64,000 bases of DNA from JAFKFH01 sp017307375 (GCA_965229335.1 OZ245874.1:2046001-2110000), one strand, 5' to 3'; counted from the first letter of the stretch, positions 8,894 to 17,094 are shown. Numbers and translations are program-made. Notes: generated by a model from the letters alone, not told the origin.

Positions 8894-8934
8894 ATGCTTG
8901 CACCACGCCGCGTCGGCGCCCGCAATTCTGTTAA
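8797..8934 (+). CDS. Possible 45-codon leader peptide overlapping the decarboxylase start
   Basis: An ATG inside the loop of the main leader stem opens a 45-codon frame that begins MALVVMQRRYASFLVQP, with Arg-Arg-Tyr at codons 8-10. It runs past the decarboxylase ATG (8894) in another frame and stops at TAA 8932-8934. There is no convincing ribosome site in front of it. In enterobacteria speF is controlled by an arginine-containing leader peptide that stalls on ornithine, so such a frame is mechanistically plausible. The peptides do not look alike, and chance is a fair explanation. Confidence 0.2.
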   Translation: MALVVMQRRYASFLVQPASAENDGGRVREGGDYACTTPRRRPQFC

Positions 8935-10234
8935 CCGAGAAGTCATCGTTTCCGAGGCTCCCAGCACGTCTGCGGGCACAGTGCGGGGCGAGTACCAGTC
9001 GGGTCGCGGTGCGTCGGCAAAGCCCGATACCAAGGTCGACAGCTTCAGGCCCCGCCGCATGCGGCAGGTGGCGCCGGTCATGCCGGCGCTGCCGCAGGGC
9101 GAGGTCTCGGCGAAGATCCAGCGCTTTCTGGCCGAACGCCGGCCCAAGACGCCCTGTGTCATCGTCGACGTCGACATCGTCGAAGGCAATTACCGTGCGC
9201 TGACTGCAGCCATGCCCCAGGGCCGCGCCTACTACGCGGTAAAGGCGAATCCGGCGCGCGAGATCCTGGCCCGGCTGCGCGATCTCGGTTCCTGCTTCGA
9301 CGTCGCCTCGCCCGGCGAGATCGAGCTGTGCCTGTCGGTCGGCATCGGCGGCGATCGCATCTCGTACGGCAACACGATCAAGAAGGAACGCGACATCGCC
9401 TTCGCGCGCTCGCGCGGCGTGCGGCTGTTCGCGGCCGATTCGCTGTCCGAGTTGCAGAAGATCGCCCGCGCCGCGCCCGGCTCGGATGTCTTCGTCCGGT
9501 TGCTGTGGCAATGCGGCGGGGCCGAATGGCCGCTCTCGCGCAAGTTCGGTTGCAGCCCGAAGATGGCGGCCGATCTGCTGGTCCAGGCCCGCGAGCTCGG
9601 TCTCAATCCGCGCGGCATCTCGTTCCATGTCGGATCCCAGCAGACCGACCTGACCCAGTATGACCAGGCGATCGCCGAGGCCGCGCGTGTGTTCGCCATC
9701 GTCGAAGCCCAGGGCATCACCCTCGATCTCGTCAATGTCGGTGGCGGTTTCCCGGCGCGCTATCGGACCGACGTCGCGCCGATCATCGCCTACGGCCAGG
9801 TCGTGGAGACGGCGCTCGCCCGCCATTTTCCCGGCCGTGCGATGACCCTGATCATGGAGCCCGGCCGCTCGATGGTCGGCGATGCCGGCGTCATCGCGGC
9901 CGAGGTCGTGCTGATCTCGCGCAAGGACGACGACGATCCGGTGCGCTGGGTCTATCTCGACGTCGGCAAGTTCTCCGGCCTGGCCGAGACGATGGACGAG
10001 GCGATCAAGTACCGCCTGCGGACGCCGCGTGACGGGCGGGCCGTCGGCCCGGTCGTGTTGGCCGGTCCGACCTGCGATTCGGCCGATATCCTCTATGAGA
10101 CGTTCAATTACGAACTGCCGCTGGACCTGGCCGAAGGCGACCAGATCCTGATCCTCTCGACCGGCGCCTATACGACGACCTATTCGTCGGTCGCCTTCAA
10201 CGGCTTTCGCCCGCTGAAGGACTATTGCATCTGA
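8894..10234 (+). CDS. Type III PLP-dependent ornithine/lysine decarboxylase
   Basis: Decarboxylates ornithine (or lysine) to putrescine (or cadaverine), the entry to polyamines. The alanine-racemase-fold barrel carries the Schiff-base lysine K117 in YYAVKANP, HVGSQQTD, the phosphate-binding loop NVGGGFPARY and EPGRSMV. The beta-domain carries C394-D-S, the catalytic Cys-Asp of eukaryotic-type ODC supplied across the dimer. The ATG at 8894 has a strong GGGAGGT site; 446 residues include an N-terminal arm of roughly 65 residues that bacterial relatives of about 380-390 residues lack. A methionine about 55 codons later is an alternative start. A folded leader precedes it. Confidence 0.92.
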   Translation: MLAPRRVGARNSVNREVIVSEAPSTSAGTVRGEYQSGRGASAKPDTKVDSFRPRRMRQVAPVMPALPQGEVSAKIQRFLAERRPKTPCVIVDVDIVEGNYRALTAAMPQGRAYYAVKANPAREILARLRDLGSCFDVASPGEIELCLSVGIGGDRISYGNTIKKERDIAFARSRGVRLFAADSLSELQKIARAAPGSDVFVRLLWQCGGAEWPLSRKFGCSPKMAADLLVQARELGLNPRGISFHVGSQQTDLTQYDQAIAEAARVFAIVEAQGITLDLVNVGGGFPARYRTDVAPIIAYGQVVETALARHFPGRAMTLIMEPGRSMVGDAGVIAAEVVLISRKDDDDPVRWVYLDVGKFSGLAETMDEAIKYRLRTPRDGRAVGPVVLAGPTCDSADILYETFNYELPLDLAEGDQILILSTGAYTTTYSSVAFNGFRPLKDYCI

Positions 10235-10242
10235 ACCGCGCA

Positions 10243-10266
10243 CCGGGGCGGCTCGCGCCGCCCCGG
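10243..10266 (+). terminator. GC-rich stem-loop after the decarboxylase
   Basis: Perfect 10-bp stem CCGGGGCGGC / GCCGCCCCGG around the stable tetraloop TCGC, 9 bases after the stop codon. There is no T run, so termination may be weak or need Rho. Confidence 0.55.
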
Positions 10267-10353
10267 CGAGCCGGATGCCGCTTTGCCTCTCATCATCCGC
10301 CGGCCCTTGCGCTATAACGGCTCGCAGGACCATCGCGAGGGGAGAGTTCGGCC

Positions 10354-11268
10354 ATGACCGACGCCTATGTTCGTGACTTCGTCGGCTACGGCGGCAATCC
10401 CCCGGATCCGCAATGGCCGGGTGACGCCCGTATCGCGATCAGCTTCGTGCTCAACTATGAGGAGGGTGGCGAGAACACCGTCCTCAACGGTGATGCCGGC
10501 TCGGAAACCTATCTGCATGAAACGCCGGGCGGCGCGGCCCGAATCGGCCAGCGCGACCTTAACGTCGAAACGGTTTACGAATACGGCGCCCGTGCCGGGT
10601 TTTGGCGGATCATGGAGATGTTCCGCGAGCGGAACATGAACTTCACCTGCTACGGCGTCGGCCTCGCGCTGGAAAAGAATCCGGCGGCGGCCCGCGCCAT
10701 GGTCGCGGCCGGTCACGAGATCGCCAGCCACGGATATCGCTGGATCGACTATTCGACGGTGCCGGAGGAGGTCGAGCGAGCCCATATCCGCCAGGCGATC
10801 CAGGCGATAGAACAGACCTGCGGCATGCGACCCGTCGGCTGGTACACTGGCCGCATCTCGGCCAATACGCGGCGGCTGATCGTCGAGGAGGGCGGGTTCC
10901 TCTACGAGTCCGATGCCTATAACGACGACCTGCCCTATTGGGTCGAGGTCGCGGGCAAGCCGCAGCTGATCATTCCCTATACCCTCGACAACAACGACAT
11001 GAAGTTCTGCGTGCCGCCGGGGTTCTCGGCGCCTTCGGGGTTCTACGAGTACCTCAAGGATGCCTTCGACGTGCTCTACCACGAGGGGCGCCGCGCGCCG
11101 AAGATGATGTCGGTCGGGCTGCATTGCCGGCTGGCCGGCCGGCCCGGCCGTGCCGCGGCACTGGCGCGTTTCCTCGACTATGTGCAGGGTCACGACCGGG
11201 TGTGGGTTGCGCGCCGGGCCGATATTGCCCGCCACTGGCACAAGGTGCACCCGTTCAAACAGCCGTGA
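10354..11268 (+). CDS. puuE: Allantoinase PuuE (polysaccharide-deacetylase fold)
   Basis: 304 residues, matching the cofactor-independent allantoinase PuuE that opens allantoin to allantoate in purine catabolism. The N-terminal 'DFVGYGGNPPDPQWPGDARIA' (split at about residue 20) and VLNYEEGGENTVLNGD are diagnostic of this family. The NodB-like core has GHEIASHGYRWIDY and GWYTGRISANTRRL. The rest of the ureide pathway (alc, all, uricase genes) is not in the window. It precedes a prepilin peptidase with a 4-base GTGA overlap, an unrelated function sharing the transcript. Start ATG 10354 follows GGGGAGAG. Confidence 0.93.
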   Translation: MTDAYVRDFVGYGGNPPDPQWPGDARIAISFVLNYEEGGENTVLNGDAGSETYLHETPGGAARIGQRDLNVETVYEYGARAGFWRIMEMFRERNMNFTCYGVGLALEKNPAAARAMVAAGHEIASHGYRWIDYSTVPEEVERAHIRQAIQAIEQTCGMRPVGWYTGRISANTRRLIVEEGGFLYESDAYNDDLPYWVEVAGKPQLIIPYTLDNNDMKFCVPPGFSAPSGFYEYLKDAFDVLYHEGRRAPKMMSVGLHCRLAGRPGRAAALARFLDYVQGHDRVWVARRADIARHWHKVHPFKQP

Positions 11269-12047
11269 CGCTTCCCGCGCTTTCGTTCGCGCTGACCCCG
11301 CTGACGCTCGCGGCGCTGGTGCTTTCGCCGTTCGCCGGCAGCCTCGCGGCCCTGGTCGGGCAGCGCCTGCCACAGGGCCGGCCGGTCGTGATCGCGCGGT
11401 CGGCCTGCGATCACTGCGGGGCGACCCTCGGACCTTTCGAACTCATCCCGCTGGTCTCGTTCGCCGTTCAGCGCGGCCGCTGCCGTCATTGCGGCGGGCG
11501 GATCCCGATCATGCTGCCGCTGGCCGAACTGGCGGCCATCGTCGTGGCGGCATCCGCCGCCTTTGCCTTTTACGGCTGGTCGGTCTGGATCGCCTGTGCC
11601 CTGGGCTGGACCCTGATCGCCCTGACCGTTTCGGACGTGACCGCCCTGCGGCTGCCCGACGTGCTGACCCTGCCGCTGGCGGCTGCCGGGCTGCTCGCCT
11701 CCTACCGCACCGGCATGGTGACGTTCATCGACGGGGCGGTCGGGGCGGTGATCGCCTTCGGGCTGTTCGCGGCGCTGGGCTTCATCTATCGCCGGTGGCG
11801 AGGCCGTATCGGCCTCGGTTTCGGCGATGCCAAGCTGATGGGCGCGGCCGGTGCCTGGGTCGGCGTTTCCGGGGTGCCGAGCGTGATGCTGATCGGGGCA
11901 GGGGGGGCGTTGCTGGCGGTGCTGGCGACCGTCGCGATCACCCGCCAGCCCTGGCCGCGCCACCGCCGCATCGCCTTCGCGCCATGGCTGTGTCTGGCGA
12001 TCTGGTGGGTCTATGTCATCGGGCCGCTGAAGCTCGTCCTGTTCTGA
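11265..12047 (+). CDS. Prepilin peptidase / N-methyltransferase (A24A, PilD type)
   Basis: 260 residues from a GTG at 11265 that overlaps the puuE stop. The protein has an N-terminal helix, then a cytosolic zinc-like module with two CxxC pairs (CDHC and CRHC), as in full-length PilD enzymes that also N-methylate pilins. Multiple membrane helices carry the two catalytic aspartates: the first in TVSDVTALRLPD and the second in GFGDAKLMG (GxGD motif). It cleaves type IV prepilin or type II secretion pseudopilin leaders. No pilin or gsp gene is nearby, so its substrates are encoded elsewhere. Its stop overlaps the next start by one base. Confidence 0.9.
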   Translation: MTLPALSFALTPLTLAALVLSPFAGSLAALVGQRLPQGRPVVIARSACDHCGATLGPFELIPLVSFAVQRGRCRHCGGRIPIMLPLAELAAIVVAASAAFAFYGWSVWIACALGWTLIALTVSDVTALRLPDVLTLPLAAAGLLASYRTGMVTFIDGAVGAVIAFGLFAALGFIYRRWRGRIGLGFGDAKLMGAAGAWVGVSGVPSVMLIGAGGALLAVLATVAITRQPWPRHRRIAFAPWLCLAIWWVYVIGPLKLVLF

Positions 12048-12628
12048 TGCTCGACCGGCTGCTTGCCGAAATTGGGGCATGCCGGCTTTGCGAGGCGCAC
12101 CTGCCGCTGGGGCCGCGACCATTGCTGCGGATTTCGACCAGTGCGCGGCTGGCGATCTGCGCCCAGGCGCCGGGTACGCGCGCCCATGTCGCCGGCCTGA
12201 CCTTCGACGATGCTTCGGGCGACCGCCTGCGCGACTGGCTCGGCCTCGACAGGGCGACATTCTACGACATGGCCAGGGTCGCCGTCGTGCCGATGGGGTT
12301 CTGCTTTCCCGGCACGATGCCGCGCGGCGGGGACTTTCCGCCGCGGCCGGAATGCGCCCCGGCCTGGCGCCGGCGCGTGTTCGACCTGATGCCGCAGATC
12401 GAGCTGAAACTGCTCGTCGGCACCTACGCGCAGGCCTGGCATCTCGGCGCGCGACGCCAGCCGACGCTGACCGCGACCGTCGCGGCCTGGCGCGACTATC
12501 TGCCCGAATACCTCCCGCTGCCGCATCCGTCCTGGCGCAATACCGGATGGATCAAGGCCAATCCCTGGTTCGCCGCCGATTTGCTGCCCTTTCTGAAGAA
12601 GTGGGTGCAGGAACTGGTCGCCGGCTGA
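12047..12628 (+). CDS. Uracil-DNA glycosylase family protein
   Basis: 193 residues with the UDG-fold signature 'ICAQAPG' (the GxAPG motif of the active site), a SGDRLRDWLGL segment, the VVPMGFCFPG strand, PPRPECAPAW and the late LPHPSW motif that in UDGs contacts the minor groove. It has C12 and C15 near the N-terminus but lacks the full four-Cys set of the family 4 iron-sulfur enzymes, so a cluster is uncertain. Expected role: excision of uracil or deaminated bases from DNA. ATG 12047 overlaps the peptidase stop as ATGA. Confidence 0.82.
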   Translation: MLDRLLAEIGACRLCEAHLPLGPRPLLRISTSARLAICAQAPGTRAHVAGLTFDDASGDRLRDWLGLDRATFYDMARVAVVPMGFCFPGTMPRGGDFPPRPECAPAWRRRVFDLMPQIELKLLVGTYAQAWHLGARRQPTLTATVAAWRDYLPEYLPLPHPSWRNTGWIKANPWFAADLLPFLKKWVQELVAG

Positions 12629-12649
12629 TGGCTGCGGCATAGTGGGGAC

Positions 12650-13651
12650 ATGAAGCTGCGCCTGTTCGCCCTGGCCTTTCTGCTGGTCATCGCCGCCTGC
12701 GCGCCGACGGTGCAGATGCGCGGCACCGAGGTCACGACGCCGATCCTGTCGGAAGGAGTGGCCGTCATGGACGACGGTTACCGGTTGCCGCTGCGGATCT
12801 GGCGCGCCCCGCCGGAGATCGAGGAGCGGGCGGTCGTCATCGCGCTGCACGGCATGAACGACTATTCCAACGCTTTCGCCGAGCCCGGTCCCTGGTTCGC
12901 TCATCGCGGCGTCACCGTCTATGCCTACGATCAACGGGGGTTCGGCCAGACCACGCAGCGCGGCATTTGGCCCGGTGCCGACCTGCTGACCTCCGACCTC
13001 AGGACGATGGTGCCGCTTGTTGCCGCCGTCCATCCCGGCAAGCCGATCTTCCTGCTGGGCGAGAGCATGGGGGGCGCCGTGGTGCTTGCCACCATGGGAG
13101 CGGAAAGGCCGCCGACGGTTGCCGGCATCGTCCTGTCCGCCCCGGCGGTCTGGGGGCGGGCGACGATGAATCCGTTGTATCGCATCGCCCTGTGGCTGGT
13201 CCCGCGAATCGCGCCGGGCGAGCGTCTGACCGGGCAGGGGTTGAAGATACAGGCGTCCGACAACATCCCGATGCTGGTGGCGCTGGGCCGCGATCCCCTG
13301 GTGATCAAGGGTACCCGCGCCGACAGCGTCTCGGGTCTCGCCGACCTCATGGACGATGGCTTGGCGTCGGCGCCACGGCTGTCGGTGCCGTCGCTGGTGC
13401 TTTACGGCGAGAAGGACGAGGTGGTGCCCAAGGCGCCCGTTGAGCGCATGGTCGAAACCCTCGGCGGGCCGCATCGCGTCGCCGTCTACCCGAATGGCTG
13501 GCATCTGCTGCTGCGCGATCTCGATCGCGAAGTGGTCTGGCGCGACATCCTGGTCTGGATGATGGATCGCCATGCCCCGCTGCCATCGGAATCGGAAAAG
13601 CAGCCGGGAAGTCTGTTCGCCTCAAATAAAAACAAATCAAATTTTAATTGA
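12650..13651 (+). CDS. Lipoprotein alpha/beta hydrolase (lysophospholipase-like)
   Basis: 333 residues. The N-terminal signal ends in a lipobox VIAAC, so it should be lipid-anchored in the envelope. The hydrolase core shows the oxyanion region LHGMNDYSNAF, the nucleophile elbow GESMGG (Ser of G-x-S-x-G), a later Asp near LYGEKDEVVP and the catalytic His in YPNGWHLLLRD. This matches the Hydrolase_4 / monoacylglycerol-lipase group. The last 17 residues (KQPGSLFASNKNKSNFN) are encoded by unusually AT-rich DNA, and the stop codon lies in a palindrome. A recently altered 3' end is possible. Confidence 0.87.
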   Translation: MKLRLFALAFLLVIAACAPTVQMRGTEVTTPILSEGVAVMDDGYRLPLRIWRAPPEIEERAVVIALHGMNDYSNAFAEPGPWFAHRGVTVYAYDQRGFGQTTQRGIWPGADLLTSDLRTMVPLVAAVHPGKPIFLLGESMGGAVVLATMGAERPPTVAGIVLSAPAVWGRATMNPLYRIALWLVPRIAPGERLTGQGLKIQASDNIPMLVALGRDPLVIKGTRADSVSGLADLMDDGLASAPRLSVPSLVLYGEKDEVVPKAPVERMVETLGGPHRVAVYPNGWHLLLRDLDREVVWRDILVWMMDRHAPLPSESEKQPGSLFASNKNKSNFN

Positions 13652-13655
13652 TTTG
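13633..13655. terminator. AT-rich palindrome overlapping the hydrolase stop codon
   Basis: CAAATCAA (13633-13640) and TTGATTTG (13648-13655) form an 8-bp perfect inverted repeat with a 7-base loop. The TGA stop lies in the loop and right arm. It stands in about 100 bases of strongly AT-rich sequence, foreign to the rest of the window. It could be a weak bidirectional terminator or a protein site. Confidence 0.35.
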
Positions 13656-13815
13656 CTTTAAAATGGAGATTACCGGTCTGACATTTATTAATTGTTTGTT
13701 AAGCTGATAGTATCTAACTTGTTCTAGTGTCCAGGGGCGACGAACCCCGGGCAGCGGACGATCCCTGACAAGCAAGGATCCCGGGCAACGGGCGAGACGA
13801 GGAGGCGCGGTCGTC

Positions 13816-14097
13816 ATGGAGCAGGCCGGTCAGAAGCAAAGCTATCAGGTCACCTTCATCCAGACGTCTCAGGAAACCTTCACCCTGATCTTCGTCAATT
13901 ATTCGGTCGTGATCGACAACCGCATGGCATCGCGTGCCATTACCGCGCTGAAGCGGTTCTTTACGTCCGGCGAAATCGTCCTGGTCGCGCTCGATATCAT
14001 GCAGCAGCCGCATTTCGCGGGTCCGCGCCATCTGGTGCAACTGCTGCAGGGCCGCAAGATCACCGATTTCAAGTGGCAGACGGCGGTGGTGGGTTGA
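13816..14097 (+). CDS. Small soluble protein of unknown function
   Basis: 93 residues starting at an ATG with GAGGAGGCG upstream. It has no signal peptide. It alternates beta-like hydrophobic strands (YQVTFIQTSQETFTLIFVNYSVVI) with a basic helix (ASRAITALKRFFTSGEIVLVALDIM), suggesting a small mixed alpha/beta fold. I recognise no family. Its last 29 bases overlap, in convergent orientation, the end of the PAS-domain gene. The 160 bases before it are AT-rich at first, then hold two copies of CCCGGGCA(G/A)CGG 35 bases apart, a possible operator. Confidence 0.6.
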   Translation: MEQAGQKQSYQVTFIQTSQETFTLIFVNYSVVIDNRMASRAITALKRFFTSGEIVLVALDIMQQPHFAGPRHLVQLLQGRKITDFKWQTAVVG

Positions 14098-14587
14098 CCA
14101 GCGGCGATATCGGCGCTGCCAGGATCATGAAGGTATCGATCGCCTCGGTCTGGCGGGTCAGCGGCAGGATCAGGCGCTGCCAGCGATAGGCGTAGCCCCT
14201 TGCCGAAATCTCGACGACCCTGGTGCCGAAGATCGGACGGGCCGTCGCCGCGGCCTCGCGCAGGTTTGTGAGGAAGGACGGCGTGACGGCCGGGCAGGTC
14301 GAGGCGCGGCGGCCGGTAAGGTCCATCCCGATCTGCGCTGCCTGTGACGTCCCGAAAACCCGATAGACGAAGTCCGCGCCGTCGTCGACCATGTCCATGA
14401 CCGTCAGCCAACCGAGCCAGGGGCGCAATTCCAGCACGTCGATGTCCTGGCGTGACGGCACATTGCGCCCGGCGCGGCGCGACTCCCACAAGGCCAGCAG
14501 GCTGTGGAGTGGCGGGGCTGCGTCCGATGGCAGAGCGGCGTCGACGACCTGATGAAGTTCGTCGGTGGAACGCGGTGGCGTCGTCAT
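14069..14587 (-). CDS. PAS-domain protein (PAS_5-like)
   Basis: 172 residues from the ATG at 14587; the frame is open to 14650 but that would run into the end of the MocR gene. The layout matches the alphaproteobacterial PAS_5 family: a short N-terminal helix, ALWESRRAGRNVPSRQDID (the 'grplPsr.Did' hallmark), LRPWLGWLTVMDMVDDG and a core with FVYRVFGTSQAAQIG. No output domain is attached, so it probably senses a small ligand or works as a stand-alone partner. It follows the MocR gene by 31 bases on the same strand and may be co-transcribed. Confidence 0.75.
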   Translation of the reverse strand: MTTPPRSTDELHQVVDAALPSDAAPPLHSLLALWESRRAGRNVPSRQDIDVLELRPWLGWLTVMDMVDDGADFVYRVFGTSQAAQIGMDLTGRRASTCPAVTPSFLTNLREAAATARPIFGTRVVEISARGYAYRWQRLILPLTRQTEAIDTFMILAAPISPLVNPPPPSAT

Positions 14588-14618
14588 CTCGGAACGGCAG
14601 GCTAAGGGTCTGCCTGGC

Positions 14619-16082
14619 TCAGCGCAATCTTCGTGCGCACGTAATGGCATGCGCCAATCGTCGCACGGCCGGCATCATCCGCGCCTCGGTTGTGCCGGCG
14701 AAGCCGATCACAAAACCGGCGCGCGCAATCTCCCGCTGCCTGTAGTAGGTCGAGAGCGGGGCCGCACCGACCTCGGAGTCGGCGGCGGCGCGGGCGATCG
14801 CGACATCGTCGCCCGGCGCGGCCAGTTGCGCGACGAGATGCAGCCCCGCTTCTGCCGCTCCGCTTGCATCCAGCAGGCCTGCTGCCTCGGCCGACAGCGC
14901 CTCCCGCAGGCATGTCCGACGTTGTGCGTACAGCAGCCGCATCCGCCGCAGATGGGCGGCAAAGCGCCCTTCTGTGATGAATTCGGCGAGCACCATCTGC
15001 TCGATGCCAGGGGCGCCGCGGTCCGCGGCGGCCTTCAGCGCGGCTATCACCTCGATCATCGGTTCGGGAACCACGAGATAGCCGAGCCGCAAGCCCGGGG
15101 CGAGCGACTTGGAGAACGTGCCGAGGTGGAAGACCCGTCGGCCGCCGTCCAGGGCGTGCAGGGTGGCGAGGGGCCGGCCGCCGTGCCGGAATTCGCCGTC
15201 GTAGTCGTCCTCGATGATCCAGGCCCCGGCCTGCTCGGCCCAATCGAGGAGGGCAAGCCGGCGGGCGAGCGTCATCGTCGCGCCGAGCGGATATTGGTGG
15301 GCGGGCGCGACCAGTGCCAACCGGGCGGCCGGGGCGAGGCGCCGGCCGGCGGCGGGGTCGAGGCCGTCGGCGTCCACCGGTACCGGGATTACCGCGATGC
15401 CCGCCGCGTCGAGGGCGGCGCGCCCGATCGGATAGCCCGGCTCCTCGTACCAGCAGGCTTCGCCCGGCATTGCCACGGCGCGGGCAGCGAGGTCGATGCC
15501 CTGCTGCGAACCGGCCACGACCACGATCTGCTCAGGGCTGCACAGAATGCCGCGCATGCCGCCGAGATGGGCGGCGATAGCCTGGCGCAGCGGTCCGTGC
15601 CCGCGCGGATCGGCATAGCCGAGCGCGGCTGCGGGCCGTCCCCGCAGGACGCGCGCCGTCAGCCGCGACCACTCGGCCCAGGGAAAGTGATCGAGCGCCG
15701 GCAGGCCGGGTGTCAGGTCATGACGCGCGAACGGGCGCGGCACGATGCCCAGGGTCGCCCGGGGCGGCGAGGCGGCCGGTCGGGTCCGTCCCGGACCCGG
15801 CACCGGCCGCTCCGGCGCGGACAGCCCGGGGGCGACGAACAGCCCGGCACCGGGGCGCGCCACAAGATAGCCCTCGGCCACCAGACGATCATGGGCCTGG
15901 ACGACGGTGATGCGGGCGACGCCCTGCTCGGCAGCGACCTGGCGCGACGAGGCGACCCTGGTGCCCGGACGCAACCGGCCGTCCAGCACGGCGGCGCGAT
16001 AGTATTCGACGATCTGGTCCTGCAGCGACGCGGGTGCCAGGCGGTCGAGCGCCAAGGCGGAGTTTCCGGCGGATGGCAACAT
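14619..16082 (-). CDS. MocR/PdxR-type regulator (GntR helix-turn-helix fused to aminotransferase fold)
   Basis: 487 residues. Residues about 18-90 form a GntR winged helix (LRPGTRVASSRQVAAEQGVARITVVQAHDRL, interrupted here only by length). Residues about 110-480 form a fold-type I aminotransferase domain, with the PLP lysine in FHLGTFSKSLAPG and the aromatic-rich WIIEDDYDGEFR. MocR proteins use PLP as an effector to control vitamin B6, taurine or GABA genes, often a divergent neighbour. Here the divergent neighbour is a PaiB-type flavin-binding protein, 99 bases away, a common pairing. The effector is not readable. Confidence 0.92.
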   Translation of the reverse strand: MLPSAGNSALALDRLAPASLQDQIVEYYRAAVLDGRLRPGTRVASSRQVAAEQGVARITVVQAHDRLVAEGYLVARPGAGLFVAPGLSAPERPVPGPGRTRPAASPPRATLGIVPRPFARHDLTPGLPALDHFPWAEWSRLTARVLRGRPAAALGYADPRGHGPLRQAIAAHLGGMRGILCSPEQIVVVAGSQQGIDLAARAVAMPGEACWYEEPGYPIGRAALDAAGIAVIPVPVDADGLDPAAGRRLAPAARLALVAPAHQYPLGATMTLARRLALLDWAEQAGAWIIEDDYDGEFRHGGRPLATLHALDGGRRVFHLGTFSKSLAPGLRLGYLVVPEPMIEVIAALKAAADRGAPGIEQMVLAEFITEGRFAAHLRRMRLLYAQRRTCLREALSAEAAGLLDASGAAEAGLHLVAQLAAPGDDVAIARAAADSEVGAAPLSTYYRQREIARAGFVIGFAGTTEARMMPAVRRLAHAITCARRLR

Positions 16083-16181
16083 GTACTGGACTTATCATTT
16101 TTTGAAAACCGGAGCTATGAGCCGCTCCGGATTGCCGTCAGGCTTCGTCTCCGTCCACGCCTGTCGATGTCTGGAGCCACC

Positions 16182-16796
16182 ATGTACCTGCCGCCGCATT
16201 TCCGCGAAGACGACCTCGACCGCCTGCATCAGGCGATCGACAAGACCGGGCTTGCCACCCTGGTGACCGCCGATGCCGAGGGCATGATCGCCAGCCACCT
16301 GCCCCTCGTCCTCGACCGCGCGGCCGGCCCGAACGGCACGCTGTACGGCCATGTCGCCCGCGCCAATCCCCATGCCCGGATCGCCCAGGGCATCGAGACG
16401 CTGGCGATCTTTGCCGGTCCGGACGGCTACGTCACGCCGGCCTGGTACCCCGGCAAGGCCGAGCACGGCAAGGTCGTCCCCACCTGGAACTATGTGGCGG
16501 TGCATGCCTACGGGCCGATCGAGACCTTCACCGAACCGGCGCGGCTGCTCGACGTCGTCACCCGGTTGACCAACCGTCACGAGGCCGCGCGGCCGCAACC
16601 CTGGGCCGTCTCGGATGCCCCGGCCGATTTCATCGCCGGCATGCTGAAAGGGATCGTGGGTTTCGCGATCCCGATTGCGCGGATCGAAGGCAAGTGGAAG
16701 ATGAGCCAGAACCGCCCCCCGGCAGACCGGCAGGCCGTCGCCGCGGGTCTGGCCGGCGACGGCCTGCCGCAGGTGGCCGCGCTGGTCGCGGGCTGA
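16182..16796 (+). CDS. PaiB-type FMN-binding protein
   Basis: 204 residues from the ATG at 16182. The sequence begins MYLPPHFREDD and continues with ATLVT..., ASHLPL, YGHVARANPH, GYVTPAWYPGK, VPTWNYVAVHAYG and WKMSQNR, all hallmarks of the PaiB / FMN-binding split-barrel family. PaiB of Bacillus was described as a transcriptional repressor of sporulation and protease genes; most members are of unknown enzymatic role. It is divergent from the MocR gene and probably its regulated target. DUF427 follows 16 bases downstream, likely in the same transcript. Confidence 0.9.
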   Translation: MYLPPHFREDDLDRLHQAIDKTGLATLVTADAEGMIASHLPLVLDRAAGPNGTLYGHVARANPHARIAQGIETLAIFAGPDGYVTPAWYPGKAEHGKVVPTWNYVAVHAYGPIETFTEPARLLDVVTRLTNRHEAARPQPWAVSDAPADFIAGMLKGIVGFAIPIARIEGKWKMSQNRPPADRQAVAAGLAGDGLPQVAALVAG

Positions 16797-16812
16797 CGAG
16801 GGAGAGACGACG

Positions 16813-17094
16813 ATGACGAAGGCAGTTTGGAACGGGGCGACGATCGCGCAGTCCGAGGCGACCGTGATGGTCGAGCGCAACCACTATTTCCCGCCGGGAA
16901 CGGTCGACCGCGCCCGTCTGAAGCCCAGCACGACGACCACGATCTGCCCCTGGAAGGGGACGGCGCATTACTACCACGTGGTGGTCGACGGCATCGAGAA
17001 CCCGGACGCGGCCTGGTACTACCCCGAGCCCAAGCCCGCCGCCGCCGAAATCCGCGATCACGTGGCCTTCTGGAAGGACGTTGCCGTCTCCTGA
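16813..17094 (+). CDS. DUF427 domain protein
   Basis: 93 residues, exactly the size of a single DUF427 domain. Family marks are WNGATIAQSE at the start, NHYFPP, TTICPWKGTAHYY (Cys-Pro-Trp-Lys-Gly) and AAWYYPEPKPAAAEI before the final VAFWKD. The domain forms a small beta fold of unknown function. The ATG follows GAGGGAGAGACGACG. It is 16 bases after the PaiB-type gene on the same strand and is probably co-regulated by MocR. Confidence 0.88.
   Translation: MTKAVWNGATIAQSEATVMVERNHYFPPGTVDRARLKPSTTTTICPWKGTAHYYHVVVDGIENPDAAWYYPEPKPAAAEIRDHVAFWKDVAVS

Noticed and set aside
14565..16181. Long in-frame extension in front of the PaiB-type gene
   Set aside because: It lies antisense to the MocR regulator. 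The PaiB family begins at MYLPPHF, encoded from 16182.
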